A stretch of DNA of 64,000 nucleotides from JAFEBO01 sp036392375 (GCA_036392375.1 DASVYC010000010.1:1-64000), one strand, 5' to 3'; counted from the first letter of the stretch, positions 25,304 to 34,590 are shown. The notes: generated by a model from the letters alone, not told the origin. Made by a program: numbers and translations.

Positions 25304-26341
25304 ATGAAGCTCCCCGCGGACAAGATCAATCGACTCCGGCCGTTCTACAACGGGCGGACTGTCTGCGTCACCGGCGGGGCCGGTTTCATCGGCGGCCACC
25401 TGATCGACGCCCTCCTGGGCCTCGGCTCCACCGTCCGCGTCATCGACGATCTCTCGAATTCCACCCTCGAGCACCTCGCCGAGCTGATCGACCTCGAGCC
25501 CGATCGCGTCCGCTTCGTCCGCGGGAGCGTGCTCGATGACGAGGCGCTCGCCGACGCGTTCAAGGACGCCGCCACCGTCTTTCACCTCGCCGCCGTCGGC
25601 AGCGTGCAACGCTCGGTCGACGACCCCCAGCGGACGTTCAGCGTCAACGCCACCGGCACGCTCCGCGTGCTGCAAGCGGCCAAGAAGACCGCGTCGCTCA
25701 CGGGCGCGGGCGTCGAGCGCGTCATCCTCGCGTCCAGCTCCTCACCCTACGGCGACGACCCGCATCTGCCGCGCGTGGAAACCCAGCTGCCCGCACCGGT
25801 CTCGCCCTACGCCGCCAGCAAGCTCGCCGCCGAGAGCCTGCTCAGCGTCCACGCCAAGACCTACGGCATGAGCACGCTGGCGCTCCGCCTCTTCAACGTC
25901 TTCGGCCCGCGCCAACCCGGTGACTCGCCGTACTCGGGCGTCATCGCCGCCTTCGCGCGCAAGCTGCTGCAGGGCGAGGCTCCCGTCATTTACGGCGACG
26001 GCCTGCAGACCCGCGACTTCACCTACGTCGCCGACGCCGTGCTCGCGTTCCTGTGCGCCGGCTCCACCAAGGTCCCGCCCCGGGGCGAGGTCGTGAACAT
26101 CGGCACGGGCAAGAGCGTGACCATGCTCGAACTCGCCCGCGCGATGGCCCATGCCGCGGGCGTGCCGCACGTCCACCCCGTGCTCCAGCCCGCTCGCCCC
26201 GCCGACGTGAAGCACTCGCTCGCCGACATCACCAAGGCCAAAGAGCTCTTGGGCTACGAGCCCGCGTACACGCTCGAGGCCGGTCTGCACGACCTGATCG
26301 CGTGGCACCGCCAGGCCGCGAGCGAGTCGACGAACCGCTGA
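25304..26341 (+). CDS. SDR-family nucleotide-sugar 4-epimerase, 345 aa
   Basis: An NAD-dependent epimerase/dehydratase. Motifs are CVTGGAGFIGGHLIDAL (Rossmann), FHLAAVGSVQRSV, the Ser motif ILASSSSPYG, and Y-x3-K in SPYAASKLAAESL, then RLFNVFGPRQPGDSPYSGVI and DFTYVADAV. This is the UDP-glucose/UDP-GlcNAc 4-epimerase (GalE/WbpP-like) branch. ATG 25304 is preferred over an upstream frame that is basic and unconserved in look. It is divergent from the MlaF-like gene. The second epimerase in the window (11320-12324) is of another branch. Confidence 0.82.
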   Translation: MKLPADKINRLRPFYNGRTVCVTGGAGFIGGHLIDALLGLGSTVRVIDDLSNSTLEHLAELIDLEPDRVRFVRGSVLDDEALADAFKDAATVFHLAAVGSVQRSVDDPQRTFSVNATGTLRVLQAAKKTASLTGAGVERVILASSSSPYGDDPHLPRVETQLPAPVSPYAASKLAAESLLSVHAKTYGMSTLALRLFNVFGPRQPGDSPYSGVIAAFARKLLQGEAPVIYGDGLQTRDFTYVADAVLAFLCAGSTKVPPRGEVVNIGTGKSVTMLELARAMAHAAGVPHVHPVLQPARPADVKHSLADITKAKELLGYEPAYTLEAGLHDLIAWHRQAASESTNR

Positions 26342-26657
26342 TGCCCACTTCAAGGTCAGGCCGCGACAACCGCCGAGCCCGCAAGGATCCGTCTTGCCGC
26401 CCCGGTGAATCCACTGGCAAGCTTTCACCGCGTTCGCAGGACGCCGCCGCAGCGTGGTTGAAAACGAGCACCTGAGAAGCGGCGGCCCCGTGCGACGCAC
26501 CGGCCCGCGGCTCCTGTTCTTGTGCAGCTCGACACGCCGAGGCTCGCGACCGGACGTTCTTCATAAGAATGACCGAGAAACCGCCGCAATTGGCGTTGTG
26601 TTTCCGTGCTGCGCCGTTAGGCTGAGAGTGCTCGTTGGGGATGATGGGAGGGAGCGC
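26342..26657. other. Gene-free stretch, leader of the beta-propeller-like gene
   Basis: It holds no recognisable gene. GGGAGGGAG at 26646-26654 is the ribosome binding site of the next gene. The rest is less GC-rich than the genes around it. Confidence 0.4.
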
Positions 26658-29378
26658 ATGGCTGCATCGTTTCTGCGTCGAGCCAGCGTGTGGGGCATGA
26701 CACTGTTGTTCGCGATCGTGGCGCCCGTGGCGTCCGCGCAGTGCGACCCGCAGTGGCTGCCCGGTGACGGCATTCCTGGCGTGGACGGCACGGTCCGCGC
26801 CTCGATCCTGTGGGACCCCGACGGCTCCGGCCCACTGCCCGCGCAGTTGATCATCGGCGGCAGCTTCCAATTCGCCGGCTCGAGCGCGGTCTCCAACATC
26901 GCCCGCTGGGACGGCACTACGTGGCAGCCCCTCGGCGCCGGTGCCGACGGCGAGGTGCGGGCCTTCACCGTCGCGCCTAACGGCGATCTCCTGGTTGGCG
27001 GCGCGTTCAACTCGATCGGCGGCCCTGGCGTGGCCGGGCCCGGCATCGCCCGCTGGAACGGATCGACCTGGTCCGGCATCGGCACCAACCTCGCCGCGAA
27101 CGTGCGCGCGATCGCCGTGATGCCCAACGGCGACATCGTCGCCGGCGGCGATTCCATCATCAACGCTCATCCGACCGAGCCCTGCGGCGTCGCCCGGTGG
27201 AACGGCACGACCTGGCTGCCGCTGTTCAAATCGTTTGCGCTCGGTCCGCTGATCAACTTCGTCAACGCGGTCGCGGTCCTGCCCAACGGCGACATCATCG
27301 CCGGAGGCTTGTTCGGCTCCGTCGAGGGAACCGTGAACGCCCTCGGCATCGCGCGCTGGAACGGCACCGAGTGGTCCTCGCTCGGGAACACCGCGTTCCT
27401 CGGCGTCCGCGCGCTCGCGGTGCTCGCCAACGGCGATCTCGTCGTGGGCGGCTCGTTCTCGAGCATCACCGCCGGCCTCTCCGCCAACTGCCTCGCACGC
27501 TGGAACGGCACGTCGTGGACCGCGTACACCGACTACGCCTGGACCTCGGTGCATTCCATCGCCGTCCAGCCCAACGGCGACCTGCTGGTCGCCGGAAAGG
27601 GTGCACGCTGGTTCGCGGCCCGGTGGAACGGCTCCAACTGGAACAACGTCGCACCCGACGTCTTCACCACCGAGACGCCCGGCGGCGGCACCCTCTACAC
27701 CGCCCTCGCGCTCGCCAACGGCGACACCTTCGTCGGCGGATTCTTCAACCAGATCGCCGGCAAGGGCGCCAACTCCGTCGCGGTCCGCAGCGGCACTGTC
27801 TGGAACGCCCTGGGCACCGGCGCGAACGACACCATCCTTGCCTCCGTTGTCATGCCCAACGGCGACATCATCGCGGCCGGACGGTTCCTCACCATCGGCA
27901 ACATCACAGCCAACCGCATCGCACGCTGGGACGGCATCCGCTGGTGGCCCCTCGGTTCCGGCGTCAACGCCGACGTCAATGCCCTCGCCGTGCTGCCCAA
28001 CGGGAACCTCGTCGCGGGCGGCGTCTTCACCAACGCGGGGGGCGTCACCGCCAACGGCATCGCCCAGTGGAACGGCTCCGCGTGGTCCACCATCGGCAAT
28101 CAATTCGCCGGACAGGTCTACGCACTCGCCATCGCGTCCAACGGCGATCTCGTCGCCGGCGGCAACACACTCTCCGCCAACGCCGCCACGCTGGGATACG
28201 TCGCCCGCTGGGGCGGCGGAAACTGGGCCGCGGTCGGCTCCGGCCCCAACAACACCGTCCGCTCGCTCGTCGGCCTCACCAACGGGCACATCATCGCTGG
28301 CGGTGATTTCGTCTACTCCCCCGCCACGCCGCCCACGATCTCGTTCGTCGCCCGCTGGAACGGCTCGACTTGGGTTGCCATGCAGCACGGTTTCAATGGT
28401 CAGACGTTCGCCTTGCTGCAACGCGGCAACGGCGACATCGTCGCCGGCGGCGGGTTCAGCACCCTGGGCACCGGAGCAGGAGTCAACCTGAACTGTCTCG
28501 CGCGTTGGAGCGGTTCGCTCTGGGCGAGCCTGTGGACGGCCACTCCCACTCCCGACTCGAACCCCCAAGCGATCCACACGCTCGACAAGATCCCCGGCGA
28601 CGGACTGATCGCCGCGGGCTTGTTCGGCAAGATCGGTGGGCTCAACAACGCGAACAACATCGTCTACAAGCCCGGCACGCTGTGGACGCCGATGGGCACG
28701 GGCACCGACGGACGCACCCCCGCGGTGTACGCCGCCCGCAGCCTCGCCGGGCGCGAGATCATCGCCGCCGGCGCCTTCAGCCGCGCCGGCGGCCTGCCCT
28801 CCGGCCGCTTCGCCCGCTGGGCCGAGGTGCCCAAGCCCTGGATCGCCGCGGCACCGATCGCCCCGCCCACCAAGGTCGCGCACGAGTCCTTCTCGCTCAC
28901 CGCCACCCCCGCCGTGGGCTATTCCAACGTCTCGTTCCAGTGGCAACGCGAGACCACGCCCGGCGTCTTCTCCGACATCGTCAACGGCCCGGGCGGCGCC
29001 TCCCTCGGCGGCGGAACCGTCACCGACGCGAGCGGCCCGCTCGCCTCGCCCACCAACGGCGCCGCCGTGACGCTCACGCTGACCGACATCCGCCACTCCG
29101 ACGCCGGCCGCTACAGGGTCGTCTTCTTCAACTCCTGCGGCCAGAGCGAATCCGGCCCGATCACCGTGATCATCAAGGGCGCTGTCACCGACCTCAACGC
29201 CGACGGGTTGGTGGACGATGCCGACTTCGTCCTCTTCGCGGTCCAGTACAACGCCCTCGAATGCTCCGATCCCGCCATGCCCGACGGCTGCTCCGCCGAC
29301 TTCAACCAGGACGGGTTTGTGGACGACGCCGATTTCATCATCTTCGCCACCGCCTACGACCAACTCATCCCGGAGTAA
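26658..29378 (+). CDS. Secreted beta-propeller-like repeat protein with dockerin-type C-terminus, 906 aa
   Basis: The signal peptide is residues 1-28 (LLFAIVAPVASA). Then about 16 repeats of 35-45 residues follow, each with phrases such as IARWNGTTWQPLG then AVLPNGDIVAGG. This resembles delta-60/kelch-like propeller blades. Around residues 755-840 is an Ig-like segment (HESFSLTATPAVGYSNVSFQ). The end carries the tandem loop module (DLNADGLVDDADFVLF and DFNQDGFVDDADFIIF). The start is fixed by the strong SD. It is a surface or extracellular protein, probably binding glycans or proteins; no catalytic motif was seen. Confidence 0.8.
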   Translation: MAASFLRRASVWGMTLLFAIVAPVASAQCDPQWLPGDGIPGVDGTVRASILWDPDGSGPLPAQLIIGGSFQFAGSSAVSNIARWDGTTWQPLGAGADGEVRAFTVAPNGDLLVGGAFNSIGGPGVAGPGIARWNGSTWSGIGTNLAANVRAIAVMPNGDIVAGGDSIINAHPTEPCGVARWNGTTWLPLFKSFALGPLINFVNAVAVLPNGDIIAGGLFGSVEGTVNALGIARWNGTEWSSLGNTAFLGVRALAVLANGDLVVGGSFSSITAGLSANCLARWNGTSWTAYTDYAWTSVHSIAVQPNGDLLVAGKGARWFAARWNGSNWNNVAPDVFTTETPGGGTLYTALALANGDTFVGGFFNQIAGKGANSVAVRSGTVWNALGTGANDTILASVVMPNGDIIAAGRFLTIGNITANRIARWDGIRWWPLGSGVNADVNALAVLPNGNLVAGGVFTNAGGVTANGIAQWNGSAWSTIGNQFAGQVYALAIASNGDLVAGGNTLSANAATLGYVARWGGGNWAAVGSGPNNTVRSLVGLTNGHIIAGGDFVYSPATPPTISFVARWNGSTWVAMQHGFNGQTFALLQRGNGDIVAGGGFSTLGTGAGVNLNCLARWSGSLWASLWTATPTPDSNPQAIHTLDKIPGDGLIAAGLFGKIGGLNNANNIVYKPGTLWTPMGTGTDGRTPAVYAARSLAGREIIAAGAFSRAGGLPSGRFARWAEVPKPWIAAAPIAPPTKVAHESFSLTATPAVGYSNVSFQWQRETTPGVFSDIVNGPGGASLGGGTVTDASGPLASPTNGAAVTLTLTDIRHSDAGRYRVVFFNSCGQSESGPITVIIKGAVTDLNADGLVDDADFVLFAVQYNALECSDPAMPDGCSADFNQDGFVDDADFIIFATAYDQLIPE

Positions 29379-29408
29379 ACCCCGGCCATTCTCAATCACG
29401 CCAGTGAC

Positions 29409-29434
29409 CGAGACGCCTCAAGGCGTCTCGTTTT
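29409..29434 (+). terminator. Intrinsic terminator of the propeller-like gene
   Basis: A 9-bp stem CGAGACGCC / GGCGTCTCG (29409-29417, 29422-29430) with loop TCAA is followed by TTTTCTCTT. Confidence 0.92.
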
Positions 29435-29483
29435 CTCTTGCACGACCCCATGCATTGCGGCACAATCAGTGTGGAGGTCGGTC

Positions 29484-30170
29484 ATGCACACTCGCATCGC
29501 GGCGTTGGCACTGGTGCTCTCGGCGGCTCCCGCGTGGGCCGCAGTGTCGGTCTATGGGCATGCGCCCACGATTGATCCGTTTACCTTTGGCGGCGCGTCC
29601 TCGTTCTACTCCGCGACCAGCAACCGGCACGTCTCGCGCGGCGTGACGCTCGGCCAAACGGTCGATCTGTCCGCCGTCCGATTCTGGGGCGGCGTGGTCG
29701 GTGCGCTTGCGGTGCAGCCCGGGGCGTTCCGCATCAGCATCTGGAACTCCGACGGCGTCTCGGACAACGGCATCTCCGGATCGCCGGGGTCGCTGCTTTT
29801 CCGGCAGGAAACGCTCGCGACCGACACTCGCTTTGCCGTGCGCGACGAATCGCCCGTCCAGCCGCTGCTGAAACGCTACGACATCGATCTCGGCACGACC
29901 GTGCGATTCGAGGCGGGCGTTCGCTACTGGATCAGCATCGAGGGCCGCTCGGAATCGGCGCTCTCGTTTGACTGGGCCTGGGCCCAGTCGGACACCAGCA
30001 GCGGCTACTGGTCTGGGTACAACATCTTCTCGATCGATTCGTGGGTCACGCAGGAACCCACGCCGTTCTCGCACGGCGGCGAGGCGTTCGAGCTGTTTGC
30101 GATTCCATCGCCCGCCGCGCTGACCCTCCTCACGCTCGCGGCATCCGTCACCGCCCGGCGTCGGCGTTGA
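29484..30170 (+). CDS. PEP-CTERM-like sorted secreted protein, 228 aa
   Basis: The signal peptide is residues 1-19 (IAALALVLSAAPAWA). A beta-rich domain follows (WGGVVGALAVQPGAFRISIW, VRYWISIEGRS). The C-terminus is IPSPAALTLLTLAASVTARR plus two Arg, the Pro-x-Pro, hydrophobic helix, Arg-cluster pattern of PEP-CTERM sorting signals, which exosortase-type systems process (family knowledge). The SD GGAGGT lies 5 nt upstream. A decayed gene on the other strand abuts its stop. The ligand or function is unknown. Confidence 0.75.
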   Translation: MHTRIAALALVLSAAPAWAAVSVYGHAPTIDPFTFGGASSFYSATSNRHVSRGVTLGQTVDLSAVRFWGGVVGALAVQPGAFRISIWNSDGVSDNGISGSPGSLLFRQETLATDTRFAVRDESPVQPLLKRYDIDLGTTVRFEAGVRYWISIEGRSESALSFDWAWAQSDTSSGYWSGYNIFSIDSWVTQEPTPFSHGGEAFELFAIPSPAALTLLTLAASVTARRRR

Positions 30171-30171
30171 G

Positions 30172-30400
30172 CGGCGGGGCTGCCCTGCCAGAGTGCGGCG
30201 TGTCCCTTCCCGGCGAGTTCGACCGTCCCGCTTTGCCTCGCGCCCGATGCCGCCAACGCCGATGAGCCGGTGGCGACCGCGGGCTGGAGCGACGTGCCGA
30301 TCCATTGAGCGGTGCAGAGCGAGGGTGTCGCCGCCATCGCGGCCAGCCAGACCGGGAACAAACCAAGACGCACCATCGCGAAGCCCCTCAATCGAAACAT
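30172..30400 (-). pseudogene. 5' remnant of a secreted HAF-repeat-like protein
   Basis: On the minus strand ATG 30400 (or 30376) begins a clear signal peptide (MVRLGLFPVWLAAMAATPS). It is followed by QWIGTSLQPAVATGSSALAA, SGARQSGTVELAGKGHAALW and then QGSP. This matches the first blade of planctomycete secreted proteins that repeat 'TxLHPAGAxxSxA...QVG...HAxLW.GT'. At about 30176 the similarity stops, directly at the 3' end of the PEP-CTERM gene, and the frame runs on into that gene's antisense strand. It looks like a gene truncated by a deletion or rearrangement. Confidence 0.6.
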
Positions 30401-30576
30401 GCGGCGACACCCCACCGCGCACGGTGCGATGCCCCCAACCTACCCGAGGGGCCGCGAATCGCGAAGGGAATTCAGACGTGGTGGATCGACCCACGCTGGA
30501 GTTGGGGACTGAAGGCCGCGTGAGCGCTTATTCGTCCGATAACTCACGACTACTTGTCGAAAGTTCCGGCTTTCCC

Positions 30577-30621
30577 TTCCCAATGAACAGCCGATGGGGT
30601 ATATTAGTATGTGCTAACTAA
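30577..30621 (+). promoter_or_regulatory. Promoter with an operator-like palindrome
   Basis: TTCCCA (30577-30582), 17 nt, TATATT (30600-30605) is a plausible sigma70 promoter. TTAGT-N8-ACTAA (30604-30621) overlaps the -10 and start region, as operators of TetR/MarR-type repressors do. It drives the small membrane protein at 30647. The stretch 30401-30576 holds nothing else that I recognise. Confidence 0.5.
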
Positions 30622-30646
30622 CAAGCACATCCACAAGGAGCTTCCC

Positions 30647-31150
30647 ATGGCAACTTCTGGCATGACCTCGGCAACTGGCGGTCGTTCGGCGTGGAGCGCG
30701 GGCTTTGGTGATGGGGGGACGGAGGAGGCCGGGCGCGGCGGGGTTGGCCGCGGCGTCGGAGAGATTGAGGGGCGCGTTGCGGATGGCAGCGGCGGATGGG
30801 GAGTGTGGGCGAGCTGGGGGTTGCTCTGGTCGGGCCGAGCCGTCGCGACGTTGCTCGCCATCTTCTGGGGGGTGTTCTTTCTTGAGCACCTGAGCGAGTG
30901 GTACGTGCAACGCGGCACAGCCGCGTTCCCGCCGGCGTGGGTCACCGTCGTCATGGTCGCGCACTTCGGGATGATCGTGGGCTTGCTCACGCTGGTGCGT
31001 TGGCGGCTGGTGGGCGCGCTCGTCACCGTGGGCGCGACGTTGGCATTCCTCTACCCGACATTGGTGCACGCCAAGCCCGCGTGGCTGGTGCTGGTGAACG
31101 TGGTACCGGTGGCGATGATCGCGCTGGGGTCGATGCGACGGCCCCGATGA
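30647..31150 (+). CDS. Small membrane protein, 167 aa, unknown
   Basis: I do not recognise the family. The first 55 residues are Gly-rich and polar. Four hydrophobic segments follow from about residue 58 (LLWSGRAVATLLAIFWGVFF, VTVVMVAHFGMIVGLLTL, LVGALVTVGATLAFLYPTLV, WLVLVNVVPVAMIALGSM). AAGGAG lies 7 nt before ATG 30647. The promoter carries an operator-like palindrome, so expression is probably controlled by a repressor encoded elsewhere. Confidence 0.6.
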   Translation: MATSGMTSATGGRSAWSAGFGDGGTEEAGRGGVGRGVGEIEGRVADGSGGWGVWASWGLLWSGRAVATLLAIFWGVFFLEHLSEWYVQRGTAAFPPAWVTVVMVAHFGMIVGLLTLVRWRLVGALVTVGATLAFLYPTLVHAKPAWLVLVNVVPVAMIALGSMRRPR

Positions 31151-31231
31151 AAGTCGGGACGAAAGGCGTGACCAAGGGCGGTGCGCGGATCGGTACGAAT
31201 CCGGAGTTCATCCCTCCAAGAATCCGGGCGT

Positions 31232-32803
31232 ATGCGAAACGCGCTTCTTCAATCGGCCGCCGCGGCTCTCGCGGCGGCGTGCTGCTCCTCCTTCGCCCCG
31301 GCCGCGGGCTGGACGCCCGCCGACCCCGCCGCTCTGCACCCCCCCGAACCGGCGCGGGAGTTCCGCGCGGTGTGGGTGGCGAGCGTGCAGAACATCGACT
31401 GGCCGAGCGCGAAGGACCTCTCGGTCGAAAAGCAGAAGGCCGAGATCGTCCGAAACGTGGACGGGCTGGCGAAGATGAACTTCAACGCCGTGCTGCTGCA
31501 GGTGCGTCCGTCGTGCGACGCGCTCTATCCCTCCACGCTCGAGCCGTGGAGCGAGTACCTGACCGGAGCGAGCGGCAGGGCGCCGGACGACCCTGCGTAC
31601 GACCCGCTGGCGATCTGGATCGACGAGTGCCGGCGCCGGGGCATCGATGTGCACGTGTGGATCAACCCGTACCGCGCCCGCCACTTCAAGGCCACGTCGC
31701 CCGATGCGCCGAGCCACATCTCCAACACCAATCCGAGCATCGTGAAGGAGTACGACCTGTACGAGTGGCTCGACCCCGGGGAGCCCGCGGCCGTCGAGCA
31801 CACGATGAAGGTCGTGATGGACATCGTGACACGCTACGACATTGACGGCGTGGCGATCGACGATTACTTCTATCCCTATCCCAAAGAAGGCGTGCCCTTT
31901 CCCGATGACGACAGCTACCAGAAGTACGTCGAGGAGCTGCGGGCCAAGGCCGCTCCGAACGAGGCCCTGCGTCCGCCGCCCAAGGACCAGTGGCGGCAGG
32001 GCAATATCAACCGCTTCGTGGAGCGGTTCTACAGCGACATCAAGAAGGCCAAGCCGCACGTGCTCGTGGGCGTGGCGCCTTTCGGCATCTGGCGTCCCGG
32101 CAACCCCGAGGGCATCAAGGGCATGGACGCGGTCGCGCGATTGCACGCGGACGCCAAGCTGTGGCTCGCCAACGGCTGGCTCGACTACATCTCGCCCCAG
32201 CTCTACTGGAGCGTCGATTCGGTGGACCAGAATTTCGCCCGACTCCTGGTCTGGTGGGCCTCGGTGAACACGCAGGACCGCCATCTGTGGCCCAGCCTGT
32301 ACACCAGCCGCATCCAGCAGCAGAGCGCCGAGCCCTCGAAGAACTGGATCCCCGACGAGATCGTCAAGCAGATCAAGGTCACACGCGAGCGCTCGCACAA
32401 CCCCGGCATCGCGACCCCCGGGCAGATCCACTTCTCCCTGCGGGTCATGCTCGAGAACCGCGGCGGGATCAACCAGGCGCTCATGGCCAGCTATGACGCG
32501 CCGGCGCTCATCCCAGAGACCGCGTGGTCGAGCGATCCCGCCTTCGCCACGACCGAGTGGGACGCCCTGATCGCCAGCGACGCCGAGAAGACGGCGTTGG
32601 CGTGGAAGCCGTGGGACTTTGCGACGATGCCGTCGCGCTGGGTGCTGTGGGTCCGCCGCGGCGGGGTGTGGACGACGACGATCCTGCCAGGTACCCGCGG
32701 CGGCGAGACGCTCGAGACCAAGGACGCCGACGCGATCGCGCTGGCGCCGGTGTCGCGCACGGGGACCATGGGAAAGACGCGAGCGTGGACGATGGCTCGC
32801 TGA
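31232..32803 (+). CDS. Family 10 glycosyl-hydrolase-like (GHL10/DUF187) secreted protein, 523 aa
   Basis: The signal peptide covers residues 1-26, with a Cys pair near residues 18-19 that may serve as a lipidation site. The TIM barrel starts REFRAVWVASVQNIDWPS, then FNAVLLQVRPSCDALYPS, GIDVHVWINPYRARH and DIDGVAIDDYFYPYP. These are the hallmarks of the YngK/DigH-type proteins that act on peptidoglycan glycans lacking peptides or on other polysaccharides. An acidic pair in AIDDYFYP is a likely part of the active site. ATG 31232 is the only good start. It is followed by repeat copy 5. Confidence 0.85.
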   Translation: MRNALLQSAAAALAAACCSSFAPAAGWTPADPAALHPPEPAREFRAVWVASVQNIDWPSAKDLSVEKQKAEIVRNVDGLAKMNFNAVLLQVRPSCDALYPSTLEPWSEYLTGASGRAPDDPAYDPLAIWIDECRRRGIDVHVWINPYRARHFKATSPDAPSHISNTNPSIVKEYDLYEWLDPGEPAAVEHTMKVVMDIVTRYDIDGVAIDDYFYPYPKEGVPFPDDDSYQKYVEELRAKAAPNEALRPPPKDQWRQGNINRFVERFYSDIKKAKPHVLVGVAPFGIWRPGNPEGIKGMDAVARLHADAKLWLANGWLDYISPQLYWSVDSVDQNFARLLVWWASVNTQDRHLWPSLYTSRIQQQSAEPSKNWIPDEIVKQIKVTRERSHNPGIATPGQIHFSLRVMLENRGGINQALMASYDAPALIPETAWSSDPAFATTEWDALIASDAEKTALAWKPWDFATMPSRWVLWVRRGGVWTTTILPGTRGGETLETKDADAIALAPVSRTGTMGKTRAWTMAR

Positions 32804-32853
32804 GGCGCGACGGCGGGGTTGGCCTGATCCGCGAGACGCACTTCCAAAGCTGG

Positions 32854-33091
32854 AAAGGCATTGCACCGCGGAAGACGCGGAGAACGCGGAGGAATACGGC
32901 GGGAAGGCAATTGACCACGGAGATCACGGAGAACACGGAGAGAGGCATCGGGTCAAGGCAGAAGAGGTTGATCGCGCCGGCGTCCGACCCATCCGATCTG
33001 TTCCTGTCTCCCTCTGTGTTCTCGGTGATCTCCGTGGTGCATTGCCTTTCTCTTCTCTGTGTTCTCTGCACCCTCCGCGGTGCATTGCCTT
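32854..33091. repeat. Nested 9-nt-unit inverted repeat, copy 5
   Basis: The outer arms AAAGGCATTGCACCGCGG and CCGCGGTGCATTGCCTT are exact complements over 17 nt. The inner arms TTGACCACGGAGATCACGG and GTGATCTCCGTGGTGCA follow the same scheme. It lies between two codirectional genes. Confidence 0.88.
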
Positions 33092-33186
33092 CTCTTGATG
33101 CACGCGAGTTCCGCACGGGGCGGGGACGCCCCGGCTCGCTTTGGGGCGCGCTGGCGCACGCTTCGCCCGCGTCACTACGATGGGGC

Positions 33187-34464
33187 ATGCCCCGCGCCGG
33201 ACGTCCACGCCGCTCGATTTCATCCCAAGGACCTGCGGGGAAGGTGCGCCTGCAGCGGGTGATGGCCGACGCCGGCGTGGCGGCACGCCGCGAGTGCGAG
33301 CGGCTGATCGAGACCGGGCACGTCGAGGTCAACGGCGAGCGGGTGGATCGGTTGCCCGTCTTTGTCGATCCCGAGCAGGACGACATCCGCGTCGACGGGC
33401 GCGTGATCAAGCCCCTCTCCAAGCACCTCTATCTGCTGTGGCACAAGCCCTCGAAGGTGCTCGCCACGCCGCCGATCGACGAGTACGAGGGGCGTCCCAC
33501 CGTCGCCGACTACGTCAGCCATCCCAGCGCCCCGCGGCTGTTCCCGGTCGGCACCCTCGGCTTCGAGGCCCAGGGCCTCATGCTGCTCACCAGCGACACC
33601 AAGCTTGCCAGCGTCCTCTCGCACCCCCGCTCTGGCGTCGAACGCGTCTACCACGCTCGCGTCAAGGGCACGCTCGACGGCGCCACCATGGCCAAGCTCC
33701 GCAAGGGCGTCATCGTCTTCGAACGCGAGTTCGAGGTCGAGCAGGCCGGCAGCCCGAATCCCCGTGACGCCCGCCAACGCGGGCCCGGCCCGCGCGGCGT
33801 GCCACCCCGAGCCGGGGGTCGGGGGACATCCCGCCCTGGCGCCGAAGGCTCGCGTTCCTCGCCCGACGCTCGTCTCACCGCCTCGCGCAGCAAGCTCCCC
33901 CGCCAGAACGAGCGCCAGCGCACGCGACGGATCCGCATGGAGGTCCGCGCCCTGGACCCCGACGCCCCGACCAACCGTGCCGCGGCCCACGCCGCCAAGG
34001 GCCGCCGACCCCGCGACGAGGCGATCGAAGAGATCGGCGGCGGCTCCAATACCGGCAACACCTCGATCGAGATCATCACCACCGAGACCCGAGACGATTA
34101 CCTCATTCAAGCCCTGCAGCTCATCGGCCACCCGGTGCGGAAGTTGACCCGGATCGCCATCGGCCCGCTGCGGCTGCGCGAGATCGGTCCGGGGGCGTGG
34201 CGCGAAATGAGCCGCGAGGAAGCCAAGGAATGGCGCATACTCGCCGAGACGCTGCTGCGTCGAGCCGGTGGCGGAGGCGGAGGTGGTGGTGGGGGTGGTG
34301 GGGAACGCAAGAGCCGCCCGGCCTCGGCGGGTCCGGGAAAGCGGCGGCCACGAGTCATCGGGGGCGCGGCACCGGCCGAACCGAAGGCCGCGATTGAGAG
34401 ACTGCCAGATTCCGAAGAAGATGGAGAAGTCCAAGGCATCGATCCGGAGGAGTTTGAGGAATAA
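33187..34464 (+). CDS. S4-domain RsuA/RluB-like protein lacking the catalytic Asp, 425 aa
   Basis: The S4 RNA-binding domain is at residues 18-65 (VRLQRVMADAGVAARRECER). The pseudouridine-synthase fold follows, but the catalytic motif that reads GRLDxxTxGLLLLT in RsuA/RluB is here GTLGFEAQGLMLLT (about residues 121-134). The essential Asp and the Arg are replaced. YHARVKG (about 153) and IGHPVRKLTRIAIGPLRL (about 311) are recognisable, with the usual R-R-M-x-E of the last motif also altered. A charged, low-complexity insert of about 100 residues sits between them, and the tail has a run of 12 Gly. It is probably an RNA-binding pseudoenzyme. ATG 33187 was chosen. Confidence 0.75.
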   Translation: MPRAGRPRRSISSQGPAGKVRLQRVMADAGVAARRECERLIETGHVEVNGERVDRLPVFVDPEQDDIRVDGRVIKPLSKHLYLLWHKPSKVLATPPIDEYEGRPTVADYVSHPSAPRLFPVGTLGFEAQGLMLLTSDTKLASVLSHPRSGVERVYHARVKGTLDGATMAKLRKGVIVFEREFEVEQAGSPNPRDARQRGPGPRGVPPRAGGRGTSRPGAEGSRSSPDARLTASRSKLPRQNERQRTRRIRMEVRALDPDAPTNRAAAHAAKGRRPRDEAIEEIGGGSNTGNTSIEIITTETRDDYLIQALQLIGHPVRKLTRIAIGPLRLREIGPGAWREMSREEAKEWRILAETLLRRAGGGGGGGGGGGGERKSRPASAGPGKRRPRVIGGAAPAEPKAAIERLPDSEEDGEVQGIDPEEFEE

Positions 34465-34519
34465 GAGAAGGAAGTGAAACACCCCTCTCCGGTCTCGGCC
34501 CTGAAGGGGGCCTCGACCA

Positions 34520-34546
34520 CCCCTCCCCGCTTCGCGGGGCGGGGAG
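34520..34546 (+). terminator. GC-rich hairpin after the S4 protein gene
   Basis: CCCCGC-TTC-GCGGGG (34525-34530, 34534-34539) can be extended by neighbouring C and G runs. It lies about 60 nt past the stop, with no T tract. Confidence 0.4.
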
Positions 34547-34590
34547 GCGCGTCACGCAGCCCGGTACGAACGCACGTGCTCCAACTTAAG

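Noticed and set aside
26229..29399. A frame of over 1000 codons on the minus strand opposite the propeller-like gene
   Set aside because: Its composition mirrors the repeats on the other strand and lacks any signal peptide or motif.
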